A stretch of 64,000 bases of DNA from positions 55,923,550 to 55,987,549 of the forward strand of contig OV277864.1 of the NCBI GenBank assembly GCA_922989275.2. Direction: 5' to 3'. The translations under genes were made by a program, and so were the position numbers. The notes under the pieces are model-generated. The model did no database searches, had not been told where the DNA came from, and was given only the letters and a program-made list of their open reading frames with translations. Of the stretch, positions 12,440 through 24,600 are shown piece by piece; position 1 is the stretch's first letter; every line of letters starts with the position of its first letter. The DNA comes from Gari tellinella (taxonomy: Eukaryota > Mollusca > Bivalvia > Cardiida > Psammobiidae).

Positions 12440-12550
12440 TCTGGTTTTAAGACAAGTGGCCACTTAAAGTAGATTGGAAGTGAAACATAATGCGTTTTAA
12501 GGTACCATCTGCTTTACGTTCAGCCTGCTACTGCCTGCTAGGATACGTGT
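12440..12550. repeat. Decayed H2 hairpin
   Basis: GGCCACTTAAAGTAGATTGG and CTGCTTTACGTTCAGCCTGC with an eroded middle. Confidence 0.6.
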
Positions 12551-12762
12551 GGTACATTTATGCACAATTATTCCAATAATTGTTATAGAAGATTTCTTTG
12601 ACACAGTCACAGAAAAAACGTCTTTGAATGATAATCGTTGAGTGTTTTATGCACGGTAGTTCTTATCAAGATATGTAACTCTTATCCACGGCTTTTCACC
12701 GCCGTTAACGTGGAAAATGATTTCTAGCGGTCGCAAAATTGAGAATTTACTGTTAAATCAAA

Positions 12763-12984
12763 TTAAGACTTTCACTGCTATGGTGACATCTGCCTTTAAC
12801 AATTGCTGTCTGTTTTTTATTTCTCAAATTGAAATTACAGTCGTTTTCAAAATAGACTACAGAAACCACGATACGATTGCCAAACAGTTTGGATTCTGAT
12901 CAGACGCCGCGTTAAGCGGCGTCTGATCAGGATCCAGACTATTTGAAAATAATTACTAATCGCGACAAGGCAGTTAAGGGGTTT
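12763..12984. mobile_element. S1 MITE with H1 core
   Basis: TTAAGACTTTCACTGC to AAGGCAGTTAAGGGGTTT; H1 hairpin 12881-12943 with GACGCCGCGTTAAGCGGCGTC. Confidence 0.78.
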
Positions 12985-14700
12985 AATGTCAAGATTATTT
13001 TCACCAATGTTGTCGGGCAACAACATTTACGTAACGGTGTCTGTGCTCAGCGATACCATATTACCGCCGTCGGCATAATGTGCGGCGCAGTTGGCCAATC
13101 AGCTAATCAACAGTTACAATGACATTTGTGTATTAGATAATACTAAATATGAAAACAAAATGAACACCCCCTCAGCCAAATAGCGCTAGACAATGATATA
13201 AAAACTAATATTTCACCGCAAGAGGTCAATACGACCAGGACACAATGACCGGCCGGATGTATACTCACTTCGCTCTTGCGGGTATGTAATTGACAGTTTT
13301 TATTTAAGAAACGATAAAAATACATTAAATAAAAATCAGATTAACAGTAAAGTTATACAAATATATATACATGTATTAAAATCAGTTGAGCAGGTTTAGG
13401 AATAATTGTCTTCAAAATGTGAATAAAACATATTTGTTTTAAATGTATTTAATAGTGACAATAAACATGTATTTAAAACATTTGAGGTTAAATAGTTTTA
13501 AACAATTTTTTATCTCTATGGTAAACAATAAATTTACATATTTTCCTCTCCTATTTAGATTTTATGATAGAAGAAAACGGTAAATTTATTGCACTAAGGA
13601 CAATACAATTTGATAGTTGTCATAGAAATTCACTTTTAGAATAACAATGGGTTGCATTTCTTTTGAGTTTTAAAACGCGTATGTCCGCACCTATCATAAA
13701 CACATTCAAACGTAGGGACGAGTATACGTGTCATTAATAAACAGTGTACCCATAAAAAAGAGGAAAACACTGGTCCTATGCAAACAGTGTAGATCCTGAT
13801 ATTTGAATTTTTCAAAGGTTAATAGGCATTTCCTCGCCCACCGCTACAATTATTTCATTTTCTTTTTTTGTAAATAAGGTTTCTGTGCGGGGTTACACAA
13901 TTCTCTTTATGTCATATCTGGTTTGCAGTCTCTTTCAGGTATAAGGCATCATTTTCCGAAGTTATTTTAACACTTCATGGTATTAAAATTGTGAGCAATT
14001 GTTAATAACTTATAAAACGTGTATTTATCGATTATAATATGCTGATGTAGTTGATTGAAAAGAAATAAAACCAGCGTTAATGTGATTAATAAATAATAAC
14101 TTCACAACTTATATAATATTGTTTATAATAAGTATAATATGTTAACATGTTTAATTAATTTAAATAAACGAAAATAGGGTTATACTCTTTTTCTATATAA
14201 AAGGTATATTGCAATGTTTCCATAAAAAATGTATCTTATGTAAAAAGAGTATGGATAAAAATATTCCAAAGAGAAAATTACGATTATATGATATATTTAA
14301 ATTGCACTTTTCTAATAATGCGACCTCTCTGGGTCAGAAGACGAGTACCATTTTATATGTGTCTGCTCTCGTTTTGTTGATTTAAGAGTAAACTATCCGA
14401 AAATTTGTGATTTTCGAAGACCACCAATGCTTTAATTTATTGATTAATTGAAATCACCAAACAAAGTTGTTTTGTGTAATTCAAGTCCATTTATACTAGA
14501 TGCGTTTAGAATAAGGCATTCCTTTAACGACACTAACTGATAGATTCATCCTAAATGGAGCAAGTTACTTTGTCATGTTGTCACGTGATGATATTTATTG
14601 TGTAAATATTTATATGTGATTAAGATCTTGACTTTGTACAAACCTATATAAAATTATTCTCCGTTCTGTTCTGTTTTAATTCATGCATTCAGCCATGCAA
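12985..14700. other. No gene; AT-rich sequence
   Basis: No splice-consistent coding segment seen. TATATAAAATTATTC at about 14646 looks like a TATA box, but no linked gene 1 first exon could be traced. Confidence 0.55.
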
Positions 14701-14707
14701 TAAATAG

Positions 14708-14868
14708 AGGATATTGTATGAGTGTTCATTATTTATCATTTTTAATAAACGAGTTGACTAAAATAATATGACGCGAGCCTTGGCGAGCGTCATATTCATT
14801 TTAGTCAACGAGTTTATTAAAAAGGATAAATAATGAACACGAATGTGATATTCTATTTATCACATTAC
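14708..14868. mobile_element. Palindromic element (GTGTTCATTATTTATC arms)
   Basis: Arms of about 70 bp: GTGTTCATTATTTATC, TTTAATAAACGAGTTGAC and TATGACGCGAGCC pair with their complements downstream. A truncated relative at 25404-25680 also shares the flanking ACTAGTGGATTACGATATTT-type sequence found at 15050-15075. Confidence 0.8.
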
Positions 14869-15208
14869 AAGTTCAAGCACCTATTTAATTGATTTGAAGC
14901 CGTAGTTTGTAGACCCTACGCTATATAGATTTTCCGCCCAACGTTACGTTGTTTACATTAACGTCATAGTAAATGACGTCATTTGGCACCCCGCTACATG
15001 CAGCGCTTATGGACGAACAAGTTAGGCCGGAGCCCAAAAAACGATATTCCACTAGTGGATTACGATATTTATACAATCGCTTTATGCAACTCCCAGACCG
15101 CAAATTATGTGATAAAAGAGAATGTTTAATGCGTCATGGCCAAATGCAGTATTTACCCAAGCCTAATCTCCAGCCAAATATTACAAAGTCAGTATTTGCC
15201 TTAACACA

Positions 15209-15443
15209 TTTAACCCTATCGACGAGTATACTCGTCATTTACAAACTGTACACCTGTGAAGATCACACTTGTCCCATGCACACAGTGTAGACCCTGATCA
15301 GAGGGCTCCTTCGGGAGCCCTCTGATCAGGATCTACACTGTGTGTCATTTTGAAAAATAATCAACCATTAATAGTAAATAATGGACTAGCCATATTTTGA
15401 AATTGGAACTGTCCATTAAAAGTTCCAGGGGTGAATGAGTTAA
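15209..15443 (+). mobile_element. S5 MITE with H1-type hairpin, next to gene 1 exon 1
   Basis: TTTAACCCTATCGACGAGTA at the left, GGGGTGAATGAGTTAA at the right; hairpin 15283-15345 with TGATCAGAGGGCTCC/GGAGCCCTCTGATCA. Its right end is 30 bp from the exon 1 acceptor. Confidence 0.82.
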
Positions 15444-15473
15444 ATGTTTACAAGATCTACACTCTTTCCTCAG

Positions 15474-15645
15474 CCTTATTTCTTGCTCTTGCTGGAGCCC
15501 AATCGACCAAAATCATAAATGGCACGACCGCGGATGAGATGACGGAGTATCAATGGACAGCCTGGATAGAGAAGGACGGAAATATCTGTGGGGCCTCACT
15601 CCTCGACGAGAACTGGGTAGTAACAGCCGCAAGCTGCGTCTACGA
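15474..15645 (+). CDS. Gene 1 exon 1: signal peptide end, activation site, first part of protease fold
   Basis: Starts after a pyrimidine-rich acceptor ending TTTCCTCAG (to 15473) and ends at donor GTAAGA. The first two bases CC complete a codon from an unseen upstream exon. No in-frame ATG lies in or just before it; an open frame running back to GTG at 15431 enters a MITE, so it is not a real start. It encodes a hydrophobic stretch, TK then IINGT (neo-N-terminus position), NICGASLL with the Cys42-type cysteine, and WVVTAASCV, where the canonical TAAHC has Ser (codon 15632-15634). Confidence 0.85.
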
Positions 15646-18600
15646 GTAAGAATTGCATTGATTTTTTAAACAAATACAATTCTTTATCTCTCTCTCTCTC
15701 TCTCTCTCTCTGTATCTCTTTCTATCTCTCTGTGTATTTCTCTGTAAGTCTCTGTGTGACTTTCTTCTGTCTGAATCTATATGTCTCTCATTCTCTCCTT
15801 CTCCCCTTATCTCTGTGTCTCTCTTCCCAATCCCCTCTCTGTATCTCTCTGTATATATGTCTGGGTCTGGCTGTCTCTCTTACACACATCCATCCTCTCT
15901 GTCTCTCTCTTTCTCTGTCTTTTTGTCTTTCTCTCTTTCTTTCCTGTCTGTTTCTCTTTCTTTTTCTGTCTGTCATTATCTGTCTCTCTCCTTCTCTCTC
16001 TTTCGCATATTTTACAATAAATTGCAAAAAGTACAAACAGATCCTTTTGGATCCCTCTGATCTTATTCTACATTGTTTGACTGGACAAGTGTACTCTTTA
16101 CATGTACACTATTTGTCAATGTTTGCAAGATAACCATGGATATTTATAAGGTTGCCACTTACTGTACAAGTTTTCTGTAGTAACGTTTACATCTATTAAT
16201 TCAGTCCAGGGCTGTCTGTCCAATACTTATGGTAACTACGGCATTCTGAAGGGTAGCTGTGTAACTGATATTACATTTTGTCCATTACCATCGGCAGTGT
16301 CTGACTGTAACTGATATTGTATTTTGTCCATAACCAGTTTCTACCTGTAACTGAGATTGTATGTTTGTCCATTACCCATGACAATTTCTATCTGTAACTG
16401 ATATTGTATTTTGTCCATTACCATTGTCAGTTTCTACCTGTAACAGAGATTGTATTTTGTTCATTACCATTGACAGTTTCTACCTGAAACAGAGATTGTA
16501 TTTTGTCCATTGCTATTAACAGTTTCTACCTGTAACAGAGATTTATTTTGTCCATAACCATTGACAGTTTCTACCTGTAACTGAGATTGTATTTTGTCCA
16601 TTGCCATTAACAGTTTCTACCTGTAACAGAGATATTGTATTTTGTCCATTACCATTGTCAGTTTCTACCTGTAACAGAGATTGTATTTTGTCCATAACCA
16701 TTGACAGTTTCTACCTGTAACTGAGATTACATTTGTCCGTTACCTTTGGCAGTTGCTACCTGTAACCGAGATATTGTATTTTGTTCATTACTCTTGACAG
16801 TTTCTCACTGGCGCCAGACGGTTCTTACCATGTCTATCTTGGTGGTGTGGGGGCCAATCAGCAAGTGATACTTTCATGTAACGTCCTCATCGTAAGTCAT
16901 ATACTAGTACTGTAAAACCGGTTTTATTCGAGAGAATATAATTTACGCGTTGATTCGCGAATGTCTCTAGTTTTGAAAATAGGTGACTTCTTAAAGCAGG
17001 CTGAAAGTAAAGCAGAATGTGCCTTAAGGCACATTCTGCTTTACTTTCAGCCTGCTTTAAGCTACCTGTAGACATATTTCATGATGTCGCGAATTAATAC
17101 AAAATCGCATTACGCGAAATATTCATGACGCGAAAAATACCTGTTTTACAGTAAATGCTCGTTAAGTCGTGTTTTGTCACTATTATTATTATTATTATCA
17201 TAATTATTAAAGATTTAACCCATTACCCCCATCGACTGCTTCTAGTATTGAAGATAGTTGACCACTTAAAGCAGGTTGAACGTAACGCAGAATGTGCCTT
17301 TAAAACTTGTTTATAGCATTTATAGGATAAAATGAGTGCTTTAAATACGATAGAGTGTCCAAACTAACACAGACGTTTGCTGTGAACGTTTTAATTATCA
17401 AAGTATTACATTCAAATTAACAGAACATCCCCTCTTTTATGTGCTCAAATAATATATATATTGCAATACAGAAAATCCGTATTGCAATACGTATTGCTAA
17501 GAGGTGTATTGCAATATAACAATATCATTGCCGTATTGTTACACCCCTAGTATTGATTACTACGTGCTGGCGGTGCTTATATGGAGTAGAAAGAGGCATT
17601 CGAAAAACCTTCTAGTATAAAAGAGAAAGTGGTTAAAGAAACTGAATTCCGATTTCGTCCTAAACCGTATACAGTGGAACGCCTCCGAACCGGAACCTCT
17701 TAATACCGGAATTCTCTCTAAACCGGACAGAAACTTTGGCCCCGTTTCCAACCCTTCTTTATTTTTACCCCATTACACCATAAATACGCAAATTTACGCC
17801 TTTGATTTATTCCTACACTAAAGAAAATACATTCATGAATATGTATCATCAGAATAAATTTCTTTATTCTAGTAGATTATAGCTTAAAGCAGGTTGAAAG
17901 TAAAGCAGAATGCGCTTTAAGGCGCATTCTGCTTTACTTTCAACCTGCGTGAAGTGTCCGCTATCTTCCAAACTAGAAACACGCTATTGTGTAATGGGTT
18001 AAAACCCCTCTAAACCGGAAACCCCTCTAAACCGGAATTTTATGTTGTCCCCACACACGTCCGGTTTAGAGGGGTTTCACTGTATCTATAAAATGTCAGT
18101 CACTAACGTTATCACGAATACACAAGTTTCTGATGAGTGTTTGGTTTTTTTTGAAAAAAATATCAATAGATCTACATTGGAAATAAATAATATTTATCAA
18201 ATTCTGGACTCGAACCCGAGATACCGAGGCAATAAAATCAAAACCACTTAGAACAATTCGATATGGAAGTATTAGTTATTCAACCTCGCTTGCATATCGA
18301 CACAAGATCATGCCTTTGATTTATTCTTCCGCTGAAGGAAATAGTTCCACTTCATATTGTCATTATTCATTAATATGCAAAATATGAAATATTAACTACA
18401 TGTATATCCTAACAGATGGTAGCGTAAAGGTGGCTGAAAGTAAAGCAGAGTGCTCCCCCAGGAGCAATATGCTTTACTTTCAGCCTGCTTTAAGCAACAA
18501 TCTGTCTCCAATACTGAAACAAGCTATGATGACAATGGTTATTCGATGAAGATAAAAAGAAATGGAATTCGGGAATATGCCTGTGTCTCTTTTATAAATG

Positions 18601-21600
18601 TATATCATCGTTAAGTTGCCCGTGCTTAACGACGTTGTCAAACTTTGTGGTTTATACAGTGGAGAATCTGTTATTCTTTCCCGTTTAAACGCAAACGTAC
18701 GCAAACGCACGCAAACGCAAAACACTAAAACGTAGAAAAGTATAACTTTTTGACAATTCTGATAATTCATGTTTATCTTGGTGGCAAACAGTTTGGAGCT
18801 TGATCAGACGCCGGGTTACCCGGCGTCTGATCTGGCTCCAAACTGTTTGCACTGCAAATAAAAGTTTTAGCGTAAACGCGTTTATTGGGAAAGAATAACA
18901 GATTCTCCACTGTAAGTTGCCCGTGCTTAACGACATTGTCAAACTTTGTGGTTTATAGCATGGCATTGTTTTTAACCCCTTCACGGCCTTACCCCGAGTG
19001 CACTAGTTATTTGCAAACAGTTGGATCCTAATCAGACGCCGCGTAACGCGGCGTCTGCTCAGGATCCAAACTGTTTGACACTCATTTCAATATTTCTTAA
19101 ATCAAAATACCTAAAATTTAATTTAAGAAGTAAAAGCAGACGTCAACTGTTTAAAATTGATGACGTCACGGCAGTGAAGGGGTTAAGATGTGTTTTTTCA
19201 AATATCTAAGCTCAGGGTACTGTAGTTTCAGACAAGAAGATTTTTTAAAGTTTTCATTGAAACAATCTATATTTACATGTAGCTTCTGTTCATTTTATGG
19301 TAGAATCTATTTGCGAAACAAATCTTTAAAATCTTGTGAAGCTTGTTAATTTCACGAAATTATCAAACTGCACTAAATCTTAACACTATATGTTATTGTT
19401 GTCTGCAACAATTCCCAGAGTTGATTACTCTTTCCCTGCCAAGTTTTATCGTCTGCTTACACCCTTTCACCACCAAAATATCGTCTGCATTGATAGTGGC
19501 GTCTGCAATATTTTTAAAGTCTCCTTTAGGACTGTTTTGACTGAAGAAATGTCGATACTATTGTCAAAACAGTTTGAATCCTGATCAGACGCCGCGTGAC
19601 GCGGCGTCTGATCAGGATCCAAACTGTTTGCAAAATCGCCCTTTGTCGCCGTTGGCAGTGAAGGGGTTAAACTAATTTGGATTCAGAAACTATCGTCAGA
19701 GTGTTAAACATTTTGTATACAAATAAGGCGTGGAGTAATTTCGGTTTTCATCTGGATCCACACTGTCTGTAAGAGTTATCACAAAGTCGCCCGTAGCTCG
19801 CAAGATATTTACCCTTTACTCAAGAGATAAGCCTTTTGACGCTTTTAATTTATTCAAAGTATACATTCATGAATGTGCCCAATAAGAATATTTTTCTTTA
19901 TACCAATCAATCAATTCAAATTTTATTGGCATTAAACATATACAATAAACCGGCGGTAGTAGTCCAGTGGTAACACTGTTGGACTACGGTACCAGGGGTC
20001 GTGAGTTCGATCCCCCGCCGGACCAGCGGTCTGACAAGGGGATTTTTTCCGAATCCCTGATGATGTACAGGAATGTCCTTGAGCAAGACATGTACCGCAA
20101 ATTGCTCCTCTCCACCCAGGGGTTAAAATGGGTACCTGTGAGGGTCTGAGCCGGTACTGCGGCTGCTTTAGCGCCATATGTTAGCAGTGCTCAATATTGT
20201 GTAGGCAAGATGGCTCAATGATCAGGGGGTAAATGTACAGTCGGCTGAGCGGTCATTCGGACTGAAAGTAGACTTTAACTGGTACTTTACTTTTTTACTT
20301 TTTTTTTTACAATGCTCATAGCCATATAGCATATTATGTACATTACTAAAACTAAATAAATATATACCGGTAGTACTAGACCAGGAAATACAGTTACATA
20401 AGTAGGAGAAAGTATGAAAAATTGTGAAATGAAAATGCTTTGGTATTCCTTAATATATAGTAGAATATATAGTAAATACTAACATTTAATATACCACCAG
20501 GTGGTAGCTTAAATCAGGCTGAAAGTAAAGCATACTTCGCTTTAAAGCGCATTAATTCTGCCTTACGTTCAATCTGCTTTAAGTTGTTACCTATTTTCAA
20601 AACGAAGAAAAAACTAAGGCATCGCTCAATTGTATTTTCTCAATGGGTTTATAAAGTGATATGTTTTCATATCCTTGTAATATTTTGTCCACAGAGCAAT
20701 AAGTTTGACAACAGTACGTTTGTCAACAACCTCGCCATGATGGAGCTCGAGACACCCGCCGATGTTACGAGTGATTATGTCGCAGTCGTTCCATATTCTT
20801 CGTCAAGCATCAAAACTGACGACCTTAATGGTTGCTTTCTAACGGGATACGGAGATTCTGGTAAGTGATACGACTCAATGGTTATAATGCGTCTGAGCTG
20901 AGTCTGAGCTTTTGATTGGTCATGTTTGAGAGTACTGTTAAAATACCAACCAAAAGCTTGAGAATGATCTCGGACTCATCTAAATGCAACCCATTTACGA
21001 CCAGTGGATCATTCCATGTTTATATTTTGGATTAGTCCACTTTTTATTAAAGGGATGCCTGGTCAACATTTTCATATTAATTATGTTTTATATTGAAATT
21101 CCTATCAGCAAACAGTGTAGGCTCTGATCAGACGCCGCATAATGCGGCGTCTGACCAGAGTCTACATTGTTTGCCTATGCCCCATATATGGAATCGTGGG
21201 CACAAATGGGTTAATAAACAGAATTTCTTATCCTAAACAAATACTTACCTGTTTATATAAGCGTTTGTCATATATTTACAAATTACTATTTTTTATGCTA
21301 ATCTGGTTGCGAGTCTTTTTAAAAGTTGAAAATTGACTCAGAGGGTCTTTCATAACTTGAGAATCGACACTGGTCTTTTGTAACATTGAATATCGACCCC
21401 CTGTGTCTATTTGTAACGTCGAATCGACACAGGGTATGTTTTTCCCGTCGAAGACGGGAATGTTATCTCTTTTAACCTCCTCTGGCTGAAAAGATTGAAC
21501 CAATCGGTAATGATCAGAAATTTTGGTCAATGAACACTTGCTTAAACTGCAGCACGCTCATTGCATTGGTCAATAGGCAGACATTTCTAAGAGGTCAGAG

Positions 21601-24600
21601 ACCACCAAAACATTCTCCATAGACCTCCATTAAATATCGTTTTTTGAAGATATTTCTTGTTAATATTGGGAATCGACCCCATATATTTATACAGGATCAA
21701 AAGTTCATGTAAGACCGGTGCTATGTATCTAAATATGTATTTGTTTCATACAGGGAACGGAACTCTCAATGGCATTCGCAAAAGTCTGGCGGTAACGTTT
21801 GTTGACTCGTCCAACTGTGCTGGGTTTTCCAAGTTTGACAGCGACCAACATTTCTGTTACGAGGCAACCCAAGGCGCCCCCTGCACTGTAAGTATATAAA
21901 GCACAGTGTGTGTACATACAATGCACAGTTCGGGAAAAAATATTTACATAGTCGCGGATGTGACGTCATAATGTTTTAAGCTCGCCTGGCACAAAGTGCC
22001 AAGGTGAGCTATTTTGATCGTGCTGTGTCCGTCGTCCGTCGTCGTCCGTTCATCCGTTCGTCGTCAACAAGTTCTTTAAATGACATCTTCTCCTAAACTA
22101 CTGGATCAATTTTAACCAAACTTGGCAGGAATGATCCTTATATGGTCCTCTTTAAAAGTTGTTCAAATATTTTCGATCCGTTGCATATCTAGGTCACAGG
22201 AGCTAAAAAAAGATCGCTTCAATAAAAACTTAAAAAATCTTCTTCTCTAAAACCACAGTACCCTGAGCTTAGATATTTGGCACAAAGCATTATCTATAGG
22301 TCCTCTATCAAGATTGTTCAAATTATGTACATGGGGTCAAAAATGGCCCCGCCCCTGGGGTCACAAATTTACAAAGAGTTACATAGTGAAATCTTCAAAC
22401 CTCTTCTTCTCTGAAACTAATATAGCTAGAGCTTTGATATTTGGCATGGTGTAACTTCTAGAGGTACTATGCCAATATTGTTCAAATGGTTTTGGTCCAT
22501 TGCATATCTAGGTCACAGGAGCTAAAAATAGATTTTTTCAATAAAAACTTTAAAAATCGTCTTCTCTGAAACCACAGTACCCTGAGCTTAGATATTTGGC
22601 ACAAAGCATCATTTTCAGGTCCTCTATCAAGATTGTTCAAATTATGTCCCTGTGATAAAAAATGACACCGCCCCTGGGGTCATAAATTTACATAGAGTTA
22701 TATAATGAAATTTTCAAACTTCTTCTTCCCTGAAACTAATATGGCTAGAGCTTTGCTATTTGGCATGGTGCAACTTCTAGAGGTTCATTACCAAATATTG
22801 TTTAAAACATCTTCTTTCTCAAACCACAGTGCCCTGAGCTTAGATATTTGGCACAAAGCATAATCTTTAGGTCCTCTATTAAGACTTTTCAAATTATGTC
22901 TCTGGGGTCAAAAATGACCCCGCCCCGGGGGTCACAAATTTACATAGAGTTATGTAGTGAAATCTTCAAACCTCTTCATCTCTGAAAACAATATGGCTAG
23001 AGGTTTGATATTTGGCATGGTGCAACTTCTAGATGTACTTTACCAATATTGTTCAAATGTCTCCGGTCCGTTGCATAACTAGGTCACAGGAGCTAAATAT
23101 AGATTGTTTCAATAAAAACTTAAAAAATCTTCTCTGAAACCACAATACCCTGAGCTTAGATATTTGGCTCTCAGCATCATCCAATCAGCAAATGGAAAAA
23201 TCATATTGTCATAATTTCTCGGCTTTCCAAAATATGTTACATTTACATCAATGGCTCCAGGTGAGCGATTTAGGGCCGTATACGGCTCTTGTTTACAATT
23301 GCCGTCTGCTTCTATTTCTCAACTGTTAACATCATCCATGTTTTTCTGTAGAAACATCTATACGAGTGTCAATCAGTTTTAATCCTGATTAGACGCCGCT
23401 AGGTGCGGCGTCTTATCGGGATTCAAAATGTTTGCAAATTATCATTGTACTCGGGATGAGGCAGAGAAGGAGTTAATATATTCAACCCTAGCGACGGGTA
23501 TACTCGATCTCATCATTTACAAACAGTGAACCCGGAGAGTACACGTGTCATACGCAAACAATGTAGACCCTGATCTCAAGGCTCCATCTTCTGACCAGGG
23601 TCTTCACTATTTGTCATTTTACAATATATTGTAATAAGCAACAATCAATAGTAAAAACTGGACAACACCTAATTGGAGATTGAAGTTTCCATTTAAACTT
23701 TAGGATTAATAAGTTCTAATAATACGTAAGCACTTCAAGAACTGTTGACCGTTACAAAAGGATTTCAGCCAAATCAAGGAGATCAATGTAAAGGGTACAC
23801 TGCGGTGAAAGTAGCATACGACTCTCCACCATCCCAATATGTTGTCGTACATTTGGGTCTAAGGTTATAAAGCGTTTGAGCTGAGTCTGAGTGTGTTTTC
23901 AAGCATTTGATTGGTCAGATTTGAGCCTAGGCTCAAATCTGATCAATCAAATGCTTGAGAACGACTTTAGACTCAACTGAAAAGCTTTATAACCTTGGGC
24001 CTAGATTTGGTATCCTAGCTTATGCGGTATAGGAAATATGCCCCGAAGAAAGTTTTTTTTTAATATATATAATTGAAGAACATATACAATGTACTAGGCT
24101 ATTATATTGTACGAAGAGGAATCGTTTGCATAGGAAGGATATATTGTCCAACAAAATAGATTAATGAATTTAATTTCGATTTTACGATAATTTGTAGTCT
24201 TTCAGCCAGATGTCAGCTAAATACAGGACAGAAATAATGCATAAAATGCAGAAGCGTTCTGTAATATTGTGTTCCTGCATTAAGCGGTAACATGTAGATT
24301 GCTCTCTCCCCAAAACGGCCATCCGAACAACGATTTGCTCCTTAGTACAATGCTTGCTTCTGTTCCCCAAAACAAGATAATTATGTCCAACCTTTTCCAC
24401 GGCTGTAAAGTCGTCTACTTAAAGCAGTCGTCTGCTGATTTTTTTCAGAGTCACATATTGGACATTTCAACAGAAAAAACGACAAGTGACAGACAGTTTG
24501 AATCCAGATCAGACGCCGCGTTACGCGGCGTCTGATCTGGATTCAAGCTGTTTGCAAATGTAGGTCAATGTTCCCTCCCTTTAACAACTGCATTCCAGCA

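Noticed and set aside
14973..15290. 105-codon frame upstream of gene 1
   Set aside because: It spans a palindrome-associated repeat and the S5 MITE and has no recognisable motif; part of it recurs at 25560-25680 without an open frame.
15431..15649. Exon 1 as an open frame starting at 15431
   Set aside because: The start is GTG inside a MITE end; the conserved acceptor at 15473 shows the real exon start.
15732..16133. 133-codon Ser/Leu/Cys-rich frame and its neighbours
   Set aside because: Translation of the CT microsatellite; all frames are open there because of base composition.
19951..20030. Functional tRNA gene
   Set aside because: Box-A- and box-B-like words are present, but the sequence does not fold as a full tRNA and continues into a SINE body.
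24182..24535. Short frames around 24182-24535
   Set aside because: They overlap an S2 MITE and lack any splice or motif support.
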